Part shown: positions 27,006-34,935 of the stretch, piece after piece | Layout of the letters: each line of letters begins with the position of its first letter | Numbering within the stretch: the stretch's first letter is position 1 | NCBI RefSeq assembly: GCF_022348165.1 | Contig: NZ_JAKRFI010000009.1 | Location: 1-64,000 of the forward strand | Source: Halomonas sp. McH1-25 | GTDB taxonomy: Bacteria > Pseudomonadota > Gammaproteobacteria > Pseudomonadales > Halomonadaceae | Length of the DNA: 64,000 bases | Direction of reading: 5' to 3' | Translations under genes and position numbers: made by a program | The notes under the pieces: generated by a model | The model's input: only the letters and a program-made list of their open reading frames with translations | What the model was told of the DNA's origin: nothing | The model's database searches: none

Positions 27006-27581
27006 ATGAAATGGAAAGTAGGTGTTGGCGTGGCGGTGTTGGCCTCCCTGGTGGGCTGTGCTGGTCAGGATCATTACTACTCGAGTGGTGTGTGCGTGAC
27101 CTGCTTCAACAATCCGATTACTGGCGAGCCAGGCAATTACGATCCCAATGAGACCCCGCAGAAGGTCGCTGCAAATGCCCAGGGCGAGGTTGTCGATGCC
27201 AGTAGCCTTGGAAGTCAGAGCGGTTCGATCGACATCGAAACGCCTGTCGATGTCGATACCGCCTATGCGAGGATCAAGCCAGCGATGGGGTTCCGGTCGA
27301 CCGATGACTTTGAGAAGGGCAATACCATGTCGGACTGGCGGATGGGTGACGCGGCATGGAAGCATCAGACAACTCCCGGGGTCTTTTACGATCTTGGCGA
27401 CTACGGTCGGGCAACCGTCGGTGGTGTCCAATATTCCATTGTGCAGCGCGTCCAGATCCAGAAAAGCGGTGCCGGTTCGCGGATTCACTACAGCTGGGCA
27501 CCCGCTAACCCGCGCACTGTTTACGATGGCGATGCCATGGAAAGTGCGCTGATGCAGCGGCTCAGGGCTGCTTTGGATTAA
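27006..27581 (+). CDS. ICE lipoprotein, unknown
   Basis: A 191-residue lipoprotein. The signal MKWKVGVGVAVLASLVGC ends in a lipobox, and the mature protein begins with a Tyr/Cys-rich segment (VCVTCFNNPITGEPGNYDPN). The rest resembles small periplasmic domains of unknown function. It lies 20 bases after ssb and may share its promoter. Confidence 0.7.
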   Translation: MKWKVGVGVAVLASLVGCAGQDHYYSSGVCVTCFNNPITGEPGNYDPNETPQKVAANAQGEVVDASSLGSQSGSIDIETPVDVDTAYARIKPAMGFRSTDDFEKGNTMSDWRMGDAAWKHQTTPGVFYDLGDYGRATVGGVQYSIVQRVQIQKSGAGSRIHYSWAPANPRTVYDGDAMESALMQRLRAALD

Positions 27582-27778
27582 CGCTGGGAGGGAGCCTGTT
27601 TGTAGTCATGGACGACACGCAGTCGGAGCTAGACCAGTTCGTAGGTACCGCAGGTGAAACTGGAGGTACGGGATGGCTGGCTTTCAGGATAGCTGCATTA
27701 CGCTGAAGCACTTGGCTTTTTGCTTCGGCGTAGTCGCTAATCAGTCGTATACCATCTCGTTATTGGTTCGGGTAGCCA

Positions 27779-27788
27779 TTAAGTTTTC
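27779..27788 (+). promoter_or_regulatory. shared TTAACRTTTC box, divergent copy 3
   Basis: TTAAGTTTTC, 71 bases before topB. It differs at two positions from the consensus but has the same spacing to the start codon as the other copies, and is followed by TGCTG as at copy 2 (TCGCTG). Confidence 0.4.
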
Positions 27789-27849
27789 TGCTGTAAAAAG
27801 CTTGCCCTTCCGCGCACCGTGGGCCTACTTCCTGCAAGAGGTCGTTCTC

Positions 27850-29880
27850 ATGCCCCGATTATTTCTCTGTGAAAAACCCTCCCAGGCACGCGATATCGGC
27901 AAGGTGCTAGGCGCGACACGCAAGGGCGAGGGGTGCCTACACGGTGACGGTGTGACCGTGACCTGGGCATTCGGTCATCTCCTCGAACAAGCGCCCCCGG
28001 AAGCCTACGATCCTGCGTTCAAGAAATGGTCGCTCGAGACATTGCCGATTCGTCCGGCGCAGTGGAAGAACACGGTGCGCAAGGACGCCAGCAAGCAATT
28101 CAAGGTGATAAAGGAGCTGCTGAAGCAGTGCGATGAAGTAGTCCTGGCAACCGACGCTGAACGTGAGGGAGAGGTAATTGGACGAGAACTCCTGGACGCC
28201 TGCCAATACCGGGGGGGAGTATCCCGACTATGGCTATCCACTCTCGTTGAAGCTGATATACGTAAAGCGCTGTGCAACATCCTGCCTGGGGAAGCGACCT
28301 ACTCGTTGTATCAGGCCGGGCTTGGCCGGTCGCGCGCCGACTGGTTGATGGGAATGAACCTGACCCGAGCGTTTTCGGTACTGGCGCAGCGGCAGGGGCA
28401 TGAGGGTGTGCTGTCGGTGGGGCGTGTGCAGACACCGACGCTTGGGCTGGTCGTGCGTCGCGACCAGGAGATTGCCAGCTTCGTACCCAAACCGTTCTGG
28501 GACGTGCTAGCCAATCTTCAGGCAGAAGGTGGCCAGTTCCAGGCCAAGTGGTTGCCTGCCAACGAGGCCTGGCTCGATGAAGAGGGGCGCTGCGTCAACC
28601 GTGAGGCGGCACTCCAAGTGGCTGCTCGGGGGCAGGGCGGGCAGGCGGTCGTCGCCGCTGTCGAGACGGCCCGCAAGCGCGAGTCGGCGCCGCTGGTGAT
28701 GGACCTGGGAACGCTGCAGCAGGAGTGCTCTCGCCGGTTCGGCTTCGGGGCGCAGCAGGTGCTGGATATTGCACAATCGCTCTACGAGACCCACAAGGCG
28801 ACCACCTATCCCCGGACCGATTGCCGCTACCTGCCGACATCAATGTTATCCGAAGTTGGGGTAGTCGTGACGGCGCTCCTGCATTCGGATCGCTCGCTCT
28901 CGCCTGTCATCGAGCGCCTGGATCAGAACCTCAAGAGCCGCGTCTGGAACGACAGCAAGATCACGGCCCACCACGGCATCATTCCCACCACGTCCCCCTG
29001 TCAACCCGATCGCATGAACGACGACGAGCGCCGGGTGTATCACCTCATCCGGCGCTACTACCTGGCGCAGTTTCTGCCGGCGCATGAGTTCGATCAGACC
29101 GACGTTCGCCTGGATCTCGCTGGCGAGGCATTCTGGGCATCGGGGCGTCAGGTGCGAGTCGAGGGGTGGAAAGTCCTGTTTCCCCGAGGGAAGGGTAAAG
29201 GGCAGAACGATAGTGACGACGACCAGGACGAGTCCGCTGGATCGCAGGCGCTCCCGCCTCTGCGTCAGGGGGAAACCTGCCGGGTACTCGATCTCGGCGT
29301 GAAGGATCGTCAGACCCAGCCGCCGAGGCCGTTTACGGCGGGAACGCTGATCGCGGCGATGAAGAACGCGGCCCGGTTTGTGACCGACGAGCGGCTAAAG
29401 GCGATGCTGCGTGAGAGCGCCGGCATCGGCACCGAGGCGACCCGTGCCGGGATCATCGAGACGCTGCTCAAGCGTGGCTTCATTCGCAAGAAGGGCCGCA
29501 CGATCGTATCTACCCCGCTGGGTCAGGGTCTCATCGCCGCGTTGCCACCGCAGATCAGCAATCCCGGGCTGACGGCGCTCTGGGAGCAGGCGCTGGACCA
29601 AGTGGCCGAGGGGAGCATGACGCTGGACGATTTCATGCAGCGTCAGAATGTGCTCCTGGACAAGCTCATCGGCGTCGCGCTCCAGCAACCCCGGCTGAAT
29701 CTCCCCGAAGCGCCAAGCGAAACCTGTCCCAAGTGCCAGGCCAGGATGCGCAAGCGTCAAAGCACCAACGGACCGTTCTGGTCGTGTTCACGCTATCCCG
29801 ACTGTGACGGCACCAAACCGATCGGGGGGAAGAAAACGACACGACGCAAGACCAGCTCGGGCTCGAGGAGCAAGGCATGA
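27850..29880 (+). CDS. topB: ICE DNA topoisomerase III
   Basis: A 676-residue type IA topoisomerase. The toprim domain starts MPRLFLCEKPSQARDIGKVLG and contains VLATDAEREGEVIGRELL. The catalytic Tyr is about residue 320 in TTYPRTDCRYLP. A C-terminal four-Cys zinc finger (CPKCQARMRKR ... CSRYPDCDG) is present. Such enzymes travel with this ICE class and probably resolve replication or transfer intermediates. The ATG at 27850 was preferred over an in-frame start at 27673 because of GAGG just upstream and the exact family N-terminus. Confidence 0.94.
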   Translation: MPRLFLCEKPSQARDIGKVLGATRKGEGCLHGDGVTVTWAFGHLLEQAPPEAYDPAFKKWSLETLPIRPAQWKNTVRKDASKQFKVIKELLKQCDEVVLATDAEREGEVIGRELLDACQYRGGVSRLWLSTLVEADIRKALCNILPGEATYSLYQAGLGRSRADWLMGMNLTRAFSVLAQRQGHEGVLSVGRVQTPTLGLVVRRDQEIASFVPKPFWDVLANLQAEGGQFQAKWLPANEAWLDEEGRCVNREAALQVAARGQGGQAVVAAVETARKRESAPLVMDLGTLQQECSRRFGFGAQQVLDIAQSLYETHKATTYPRTDCRYLPTSMLSEVGVVVTALLHSDRSLSPVIERLDQNLKSRVWNDSKITAHHGIIPTTSPCQPDRMNDDERRVYHLIRRYYLAQFLPAHEFDQTDVRLDLAGEAFWASGRQVRVEGWKVLFPRGKGKGQNDSDDDQDESAGSQALPPLRQGETCRVLDLGVKDRQTQPPRPFTAGTLIAAMKNAARFVTDERLKAMLRESAGIGTEATRAGIIETLLKRGFIRKKGRTIVSTPLGQGLIAALPPQISNPGLTALWEQALDQVAEGSMTLDDFMQRQNVLLDKLIGVALQQPRLNLPEAPSETCPKCQARMRKRQSTNGPFWSCSRYPDCDGTKPIGGKKTTRRKTSSGSRSKA

Positions 29881-30515
29881 GTTTACTATCGAGTTAACAC
29901 GTGACATTGCCAGAATGGCTACACTCCTCGATAATCGATACCATACCCCGTTGCCAACTGACGGTTATCAGCTGGTCCCTTTGGACTCTTCGTGAGTCCG
30001 ATCCCAAAGCGCAAACACTTGGTGAGAATGCGCGCCCACCGCAAAGATCACTTTGCACTGCATTGGCATGCTCGGGCTCCAGGTTCCTTGTGTTTCAGGT
30101 CGACTGGTCGTCGACCATCCCCTTCAGCCAGGTTCGACTGGCCAGCAAGATTCCCTCTGGGGAGTCTCGCTGGCCGGTTGAACTGCGCTTCACAATGGCG
30201 GTGCCCGCCGCCTGACCACCGGGCTCCCTTTGTGCGGGGATCCGCGCACAAACCTACCGGTCCAACGCCATGACACGGGACTGAATGCGAGGGCAAATCG
30301 AACGCATGACGACGAGGGGCATGACGGGCGATAGCCGGCATAATGGCAGACTTCACACGCTACCCGCACCGGTACCTGGTAGCTGGATGGACTTGCAGTT
30401 TTGGTCCTCAATCCCAAGGCGAGGCGACGAGGCAACTCACCGCCCCGCCTTGAGATTGACGATCGACGTTTGAGGGTTGACGCCGCGCGCGAGTAGCGCA
30501 ATCCTATCGGTGTGA
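29881..30515. other. 635-base gap with several strong hairpins
   Basis: No convincing gene on either strand. It holds at least three strong hairpins: GGTCGAC / GTCGACC (30098-30116), a ~52-base imperfect stem (30132-30183; GTTCGACTGGCCAGC with GCTGGCCGGTTGAAC, inner AGATTCCC with GGGGAGTCT), and TTTGTGCG / CGCACAAA (30229-30252). Such a long structured gap is unusual in this compact element. Candidate oriT, replication site or structured RNA. Confidence 0.55.
30132..30183. repeat. 52-base imperfect inverted repeat
   Basis: Left arm GTTCGACTGGCCAGC, right arm GCTGGCCGGTTGAAC, with an inner stem of AGATTCCC against GGGGAGTCT around a 3-base loop. G-T wobble pairs fit an RNA stem better than a protein-binding DNA palindrome. 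Confidence 0.7.
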
Positions 30516-30722
30516 GACGTTGGCTGTTGACGGTAACAACAGCGCCTTTTGCCTTCGGGCAATTCCCAAAGCCGTAACGCATCCCGAGAGACGGCGCTCG
30601 ATCGAGCTGGATGCCACTTCCGAATTTACGGCACGCTGCCGTACCACCCATCCGGGGAAACACTTCCCCGATGAGGATGGTGTTTCTCCCGGAGTCACTC
30701 GACTCAATGCAAGGAGTACACC
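30516..30722 (+). promoter_or_regulatory. radC-type leader RNA before the DUF3577 gene (long copy A)
   Basis: A structured 5' leader. It contains hairpin ACGGCA / TGCCGT (30628-30642), then the core hairpin CGGGGAA / TTCCCCG (30653-30670), then GGTGTTTCTCC, which can pair with GGAGTACACC covering the ribosome site before the ATG at 30723. The first ~174 bases are nearly identical to 58645-58819. A TTGACG near its 5' end may belong to a promoter. It matches my knowledge of the radC RNA motif, found in 5' UTRs of ICE genes. Confidence 0.7.
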
Positions 30723-31256
30723 ATGTCCAACACTACCGATACTCAGTTCTTCGACCTGCACATCATTGGCGTGGGTTACGTCAATCGGATCCGCAAGGTC
30801 ACGCCCAAGCGTGGCACGCCCTTCTGGGCTTGCGACATATCCGCGTTGAACGGACCTGCCGACGATGTGGAGTATCGCCGCTTCGACTGCCGCGTGAACG
30901 GTCAGGAAGCGGAGAAACTGGTCAAGAAGTTCGCCGCGACCGTGGCCGATCGCAAGGAGAAGGGCGTTGCTGAGCCCAAGATCCTGATCGGCTTCAAGCT
31001 TGGCGATCTCTACCCCGACCTGTTCACCCGCACCAAGGGTGATCGTGCCGGGGAAACTGCCGTCAGCCTCAAGGCGCGTCTGTTGTTCGTCAACTGGGCA
31101 AAAGTGGATGGTGAGAAGGTCTATGAAGCGCCACGGCGTGATGAGACCCCGTCGAACCAAACACCTGACCAACATGGCACGACAGCACCCCAGGGCAACG
31201 AAGCGCTTCGACCCGAAGTCAGTGGGTCGGTGGGCGCAGGCGAAGCGGTAGTCTGA
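30723..31256 (+). CDS. DUF3577 / STY4534 family ICE replication protein
   Basis: A 177-residue DUF3577 protein (STY4534 family, called an ICE replication protein). Core motifs: DLHIIGVGYVNRIRKVTPK, GTPFWACDISALNGPADD and LKARLLFVNWAKVDGE. The beta-rich pattern suggests an SSB-like or nucleic-acid-binding role. The C-terminal 35 residues are low-complexity. It is preceded by a structured leader that can hide its ribosome site. Confidence 0.85.
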   Translation: MSNTTDTQFFDLHIIGVGYVNRIRKVTPKRGTPFWACDISALNGPADDVEYRRFDCRVNGQEAEKLVKKFAATVADRKEKGVAEPKILIGFKLGDLYPDLFTRTKGDRAGETAVSLKARLLFVNWAKVDGEKVYEAPRRDETPSNQTPDQHGTTAPQGNEALRPEVSGSVGAGEAVV

Positions 31257-31271
31257 TTCAACTTAAATAAC

Positions 31272-31306
31272 CTCACCTACCGGGAAGTTCGCTTTCCGGC
31301 GTGCGG
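31272..31306 (+). promoter_or_regulatory. possible decayed leader copy
   Basis: CCGGGAA / TTTCCGG hairpin with flanks like the other leaders, but followed directly by the next complete leader and by no gene of its own. It may be the stub left by deletion of a gene, or the terminator of the DUF3577 unit (no T run). Confidence 0.3.
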
Positions 31307-31310
31307 TTAA

Positions 31311-31385
31311 ACCCACCCAACCCGCAGGGGAGACAGCTCCCCCGGTGGGGTGGCGTCTCCAGTGCGGCATAGACTGGAGATGCTT
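31311..31385 (+). promoter_or_regulatory. radC-type leader, copy B
   Basis: Core hairpin GGGGAG / CTCCCC with outer pairing of ACCCACC to GGTGGGG. Then GCGTCTCC can pair with GGAGATGC, which carries the GGAG ribosome site of the next gene. Confidence 0.65.
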
Positions 31386-31634
31386 ATGTCCGAGACTTCG
31401 ATACTCACACTCATCCGAGCTGCGTTTGATGCGGTTGATCGTATCAGCAGCAGCGTGACGGCAGCCTGCGTTGTCGCTGCGTTATTGGGACCGGCCATTC
31501 AGGCGCAACCCGATAGTCTTTCTAGGGCTACGGTCGCCGGTGTGGCGTTCTTCTGCGTGTCCCTGATCGCTGGCGTCGCAAAGGCCGTGCTAGACTCACT
31601 CATACGTAAAGCCAATGGAGGCGACGAGTCATGA
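31386..31634 (+). CDS. small membrane protein, 82 residues
   Basis: Two likely membrane helices (AACVVAALLGPAIQA and ATVAGVAFFCVSLIAGVAKAVL). The start at 31386 is 6 bases after GGAG; the ATG at 31380 is too close. Translationally coupled to the next small membrane protein (ATGA). Unknown function. Two small membrane proteins in a row resemble entry-exclusion or holin-like pairs, but that is only a guess. Confidence 0.65.
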   Translation: MSETSILTLIRAAFDAVDRISSSVTAACVVAALLGPAIQAQPDSLSRATVAGVAFFCVSLIAGVAKAVLDSLIRKANGGDES

Positions 31635-31756
31635 TGGATCCTGCAAGCACGTTGCTAGGAATACTCTTCACGGCCTGTGCGTCGATCCTGCTCATCGGTG
31701 GTGGTTACGCTTATACGATCCATCGCCGGCAGGAACGCCGACATCGCCGAGGCTGA
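31631..31756 (+). CDS. small membrane protein, 41 residues
   Basis: MMDPASTLLGILFTACASIL begins a single membrane helix ending in a strongly basic tail (HRRQERRHRRG). It overlaps the previous stop by 4 bases and is followed by a rho-independent terminator, so it closes a two-gene unit. The coupling and the terminator position support it being real. Confidence 0.55.
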   Translation: MMDPASTLLGILFTACASILLIGGGYAYTIHRRQERRHRRG

Positions 31757-31775
31757 CCGACCGTCTACGCCAAAG

Positions 31776-31801
31776 CTGCCTCTTAATGAGGCAGTTTTTT
31801 T
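31776..31801 (+). terminator. terminator after the small membrane genes
   Basis: CTGCCTC / GAGGCAG stem with a 5-base loop and seven T, ending just before leader copy C. Confidence 0.85.
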
Positions 31802-31863
31802 ACCCAACCGGGAGAGATTCTCCCGGCGGGGGGGCGTCTCTCCCTCAGTTCAGGAGAGACCCC
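31802..31863 (+). promoter_or_regulatory. radC-type leader, copy C
   Basis: Hairpin CCGGGAGA / TCTCCCGG (31808-31826). Then GGGGCGTCTCTCC (31831-31843) pairs almost perfectly with GGAGAGACCCC (31852-31862), burying the ribosome site of the gene at 31864. It begins directly after a terminator. Confidence 0.72.
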
Positions 31864-32448
31864 ATGGGCTGGAGCGTCCCCTACCACACTCACTCACGTG
31901 ATGAGCTCGTCGACTGGCTTCTGCAACACCAGAACGAGCCCGGCCACTGCGAGATCATCGACCATTCCCGGCGCGGCAACGTGCTCTATGCGCTGTTTCG
32001 GCACGTCTCGAAGCGGTATCGCTTCATCGTCGTGTTCCTGCTCGAGGGGCCTTCGCCGGACGCGCGCCGCGCGGGGGATCGTTCCTGGGGCTACAAGGAC
32101 ATCGACGAGTCGTCGGGGCCACGAGTCTACGACTGCCCGGAGCGCCTGCTCCGTCAGTCCGATGCTCAGGACACCAATGCGATTGCATGGCGTGAGGCTT
32201 GTCGGCGTCAGCGTCGTGAGCAGGCCGAGCGCCGCCGCTTGTCGAAGGCCTGTCGGCCGGGCGATCGGCTCCGGTATCGGGCATGCTGGAATCAGGATGG
32301 CTCGCTGATCGGCACCGTGATCTTCGTGCATCACCATACCTCGACCTTCTTCGTGGGCAAGGATCTGGAAGGCAAGCTCTGGCGGTATCGCTGGAGCGCT
32401 GTCGTGACCGGTGACACATCGGAAGCGGCCAACAGTGACGCAGCCTGA
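31864..32448 (+). CDS. unknown ICE accessory protein, 194 residues
   Basis: Begins MGWSVPYHTHSRDELVDWLL, reminiscent of ICE-borne proteins that start MGW (possibly DUF6927), but I cannot confirm the family. There is an Arg-rich middle (ACRRQRREQAERRRLSKACR). The C-terminal half looks like a small beta domain. No signal peptide. Leader-controlled start. The next gene begins 15 bases downstream. Confidence 0.6.
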   Translation: MGWSVPYHTHSRDELVDWLLQHQNEPGHCEIIDHSRRGNVLYALFRHVSKRYRFIVVFLLEGPSPDARRAGDRSWGYKDIDESSGPRVYDCPERLLRQSDAQDTNAIAWREACRRQRREQAERRRLSKACRPGDRLRYRACWNQDGSLIGTVIFVHHHTSTFFVGKDLEGKLWRYRWSAVVTGDTSEAANSDAA

Positions 32449-32463
32449 CGGCGGAGTGCAGAC

Positions 32464-32697
32464 ATGAGGGTCTATTGCCTGGTGCCCCGACGTAGTGGGG
32501 CCGCGCAAGTGATTTACGACGGCAACCCGGCCTGGTCGGCAGTCGAGATCGGTTACCTGCGCCGGGCTTACCCGGTAGAGGCCGAGAACGGCTGGATCGC
32601 GTTCGATCGGCAAAGCCGAGCCGTTGCGGGAGAAACGCCCGAGGCGGCGCTGGAGGCATTCGCCGATCGACCCTGCTATCACGTTGTCGCGCGATAG
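32464..32697 (+). CDS. unknown small ICE protein, 77 residues
   Basis: Begins MRVYCLVPRRSGAAQVIYDG. No recognised domain. It has no leader of its own and follows the 194-residue gene by 15 bases, so the two are probably co-transcribed. Confidence 0.5.
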   Translation: MRVYCLVPRRSGAAQVIYDGNPAWSAVEIGYLRRAYPVEAENGWIAFDRQSRAVAGETPEAALEAFADRPCYHVVAR

Positions 32698-32714
32698 CGG
32701 AACACACTGAACCA

Positions 32715-32774
32715 ACTCACCCATTCGGGGCCACTCCCCGATGGGGTGGCTCCATTCAATCAGGAGACACCCCA
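32715..32774 (+). promoter_or_regulatory. radC-type leader, copy D
   Basis: Core CGGGG / CCCCG hairpin (32726-32740). Then GGGGTGGCTCC (32743-32753) pairs with GGAGACACCCC (32763-32773), covering the ribosome site of the gene at 32775. Confidence 0.7.
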
Positions 32775-33368
32775 ATGAGTAACTTTTTCACTTATCAGCT
32801 AACCGCCGGGGATATGAACGTGATTCTGGCCGGCCTGCGCCTACTAGAGCGCACGTCCGGTTGGGACATACCCGATGAAATCCAAGAGATCGGTGGAGAA
32901 AGTCTGGATGTGGTCAACATCGGTAGGCTGTGCCAGCACCTGAACCTGAACGGTCAGCCGGTGCTGTCTCAGCCCGAGCGGACGCCGGAGGCGGAGTCAG
33001 CTGACCTGGTGACAGCGCTCGGCAATGGTGGCTGGCCAACGGCGTTGTGGAATCACTCGGCGTTGCCTTCCGGTCGACGCGCCGTGAATCGGGATATACC
33101 CCGGCTCACGCTCGTCGGTTTCGCGGCCAACAGCGAGGATGTGATCGTGGCCAATGAACGTGAGCCCGAGGACAGCCTCGAGATCGGTTATCGCGACGGC
33201 GTCTGGTCGGTTTACCGGCGAGACCCCCTGAGCGGTGAAGCGCATTGGCTTGCCGATCGCGAGGAAATCCGCTGGGCGCTAGAGTTCTGTGCCACCTGGC
33301 TGCGAGTGGAACTGACCAACGAGGTCGCCAAGGCAGTGGCCGACAAGCTGTTTTCGAGCTGCTGCTGA
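32775..33368 (+). CDS. unknown ICE accessory protein, 197 residues
   Basis: Acidic, soluble protein of unknown family, beginning MSNFFTYQLTAGDMNVILAG. The central segment ANEREPEDSLEIGYRDGVWS looks like a small beta domain. Followed by a strong terminator, which ends the accessory block before the transfer genes. Confidence 0.6.
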   Translation: MSNFFTYQLTAGDMNVILAGLRLLERTSGWDIPDEIQEIGGESLDVVNIGRLCQHLNLNGQPVLSQPERTPEAESADLVTALGNGGWPTALWNHSALPSGRRAVNRDIPRLTLVGFAANSEDVIVANEREPEDSLEIGYRDGVWSVYRRDPLSGEAHWLADREEIRWALEFCATWLRVELTNEVAKAVADKLFSSCC

Positions 33369-33378
33369 TGATTCACCC

Positions 33379-33402
33379 AAAACGCCCTTCGGGGCGTTTT
33401 TT
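33379..33402 (+). terminator. terminator of the accessory block
   Basis: AACGCCC / GGGCGTT stem, TTCG loop, T-rich tail; 11 bases after the stop codon. Confidence 0.88.
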
Positions 33403-33430
33403 GTGCCCGACAAAAGCGCTCCGAGTGCAA

Positions 33431-33440
33431 TTAACATTTC
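33431..33440 (+). promoter_or_regulatory. shared TTAACRTTTC box, copy 4
   Basis: TTAACATTTC, 91 bases before the PilL start, just after a terminator and so at the head of the transfer operon. Confidence 0.55.
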
Positions 33441-33521
33441 CCATCGCGACAGGCCGCTGCCTTGGGCACGGTGAGCCCGATCATGATCATTCAGGTTCCC
33501 CCCTCCGCGAGGCCAAACGCG

Positions 33522-34133
33522 ATGTACCCATTCCTGAAAACCCGAGCGATTCCCTTAGCATTCCTGATTGCGCTGACTGCCGGGTGCGCGCATCAGCAGC
33601 AGGCACCTCAGCAGAGCGAAAGCGAGCGGCTTGCCGCTGAGTACCCGCTGGTCGATCGCATGACAGTGGCGACCCTCGAAGGCGATGGCCCTGACGTAAG
33701 AGTGGTGGCTACCGGGCTGGATCAACCGAATCACGACGTCGAGCCGGACATCTATCGCGATCCCGATGATGCCTATGTCGAGGTGCTGCGCGGCGGGCGC
33801 TATGCGCTGGTGGCGACCAACACCACGCTGCAGCAGCGCGACCTGCTCGAGCAGATCGTCAATGTCTCGATTCCTGCTTCAGTGAATCCCACGGTCGAGG
33901 ATGGGCTGCGCTACACCCTCCAGCATACCGGCTATAACCTCTGCGCCCCGCAGAGTGACCCGCAGAAGCTGCTCTACAGCCGGTCGTTGCCAGCGGCGCA
34001 TTTTCATCTGGGGCCGATGCCGCTTTACGAAGCGCTCCAGGTACTTGCCGGAAGCGCTTTCGAGGTTCAGGCCGATCCCATTGCCCGCCTCATTTGCTAC
34101 CAGGTGCGCGACCAGCGACTGGTCAGGGAGTAA
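33522..34133 (+). CDS. pilL: ICE PilL-like lipoprotein (TIGR03748)
   Basis: A 203-residue PilL N-terminal-type protein of PFGI-1 elements. The signal peptide ends in LIALTAGC (lipobox). The C-terminal half (SVNPTVEDGLRYTLQHTGYNL and ALQVLAGSAFEVQ) is the conserved PilL/STN-like domain of secretin-type partners. It is the first gene of the transfer operon. Start at 33522 with GAGG upstream; an upstream in-frame start would hide the signal peptide. Confidence 0.85.
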   Translation: MYPFLKTRAIPLAFLIALTAGCAHQQQAPQQSESERLAAEYPLVDRMTVATLEGDGPDVRVVATGLDQPNHDVEPDIYRDPDDAYVEVLRGGRYALVATNTTLQQRDLLEQIVNVSIPASVNPTVEDGLRYTLQHTGYNLCAPQSDPQKLLYSRSLPAAHFHLGPMPLYEALQVLAGSAFEVQADPIARLICYQVRDQRLVRE

Positions 34134-34136
34134 GCC

Positions 34137-34925
34137 ATGACGGATAACACCGACTCCATCGTCCCCGAACGCACCGATACACCTACTGACCAGGCGTCAG
34201 GCACAACTCCCGTTGCCGAGCGCAAGCGTCGCCGGCTGGGTCCGCGCCTGGCCCTGATCGGTGTCGTGTTGATCACCGGCCTGGCCGTGGTCTACTTCGC
34301 GGTTGCCGATAGGAAGCCCGATGGCCCAACGCTGGAATCGAGATTCCAGCAACAACAGCTGCTCATCGATCAGCTGCGTGGCCAGCTCGACGACCTGCAA
34401 GCGGATCAGGACGTTCGTGCCAGCGCCCGGGAACGTCTGGCAAACCAGCTGGAGGCACTCACCAGCCGTGTCGAGACGAATGAGCGCTTTCAACAGGATC
34501 CCGATCGCCAGGCACTTCCCGCGCAGATCGATGCGCTGACCAAGCGGCTCGATGAGTTGTCCGGCTCGGTCGATCTTCGCTTCGGCGCCGCCCAGGAAAA
34601 AGAGCAGGCGCTCGAGACTGCGATCGAGGAGATCCGCAAGCTCCAGGCCAGTCAGCAGCAGAAGGCCAGCGCGAAGCGCAGCGAACCCAGGAAATCGACG
34701 TCGCGGCCCGCCGCGACGCCCAAACCCCCATTCAATGTGGCCGGTCGGGAAATTCGAGGCGGTCGCAGCTATCTCGCGATCGCCTCCGGCCCCGTCGGTC
34801 AGTTGAGCGATCTGCACCTGATCGGCGAGGGGCAGAGTATAGGGGGGTGGCAGCTGACCTCGATCGATGGCCACTCCGCATCGTTCTTCTTCAACGGCCA
34901 GCGTGTCGTTGTCCCGGTTCCGTGA
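34137..34925 (+). CDS. membrane-anchored coiled-coil transfer protein
   Basis: A 262-residue protein. A basic cytoplasmic head (ERKRRRLGPR) precedes one membrane helix (LALIGVVLITGLAVVYFAV). A periplasmic coiled coil follows (QQQLLIDQLRGQLDDLQADQ), then a Pro-rich linker and a C-terminal beta domain (GGRSYLAIASGPVGQLSDLH). The architecture resembles PilP/PilO- or TraB-like envelope linkers. It lies 3 bases after pilL. Confidence 0.65.
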   Translation: MTDNTDSIVPERTDTPTDQASGTTPVAERKRRRLGPRLALIGVVLITGLAVVYFAVADRKPDGPTLESRFQQQQLLIDQLRGQLDDLQADQDVRASARERLANQLEALTSRVETNERFQQDPDRQALPAQIDALTKRLDELSGSVDLRFGAAQEKEQALETAIEEIRKLQASQQQKASAKRSEPRKSTSRPAATPKPPFNVAGREIRGGRSYLAIASGPVGQLSDLHLIGEGQSIGGWQLTSIDGHSASFFFNGQRVVVPVP

Positions 34926-34935
34926 GGAGATCCCC

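Noticed and set aside
30190..30663. 157-codon minus-strand frame with a twin at 58523-58792
   Set aside because: The twin exists because the underlying leader is duplicated. The frame runs against hairpins and the downstream genes' leader, and has no ribosome site.
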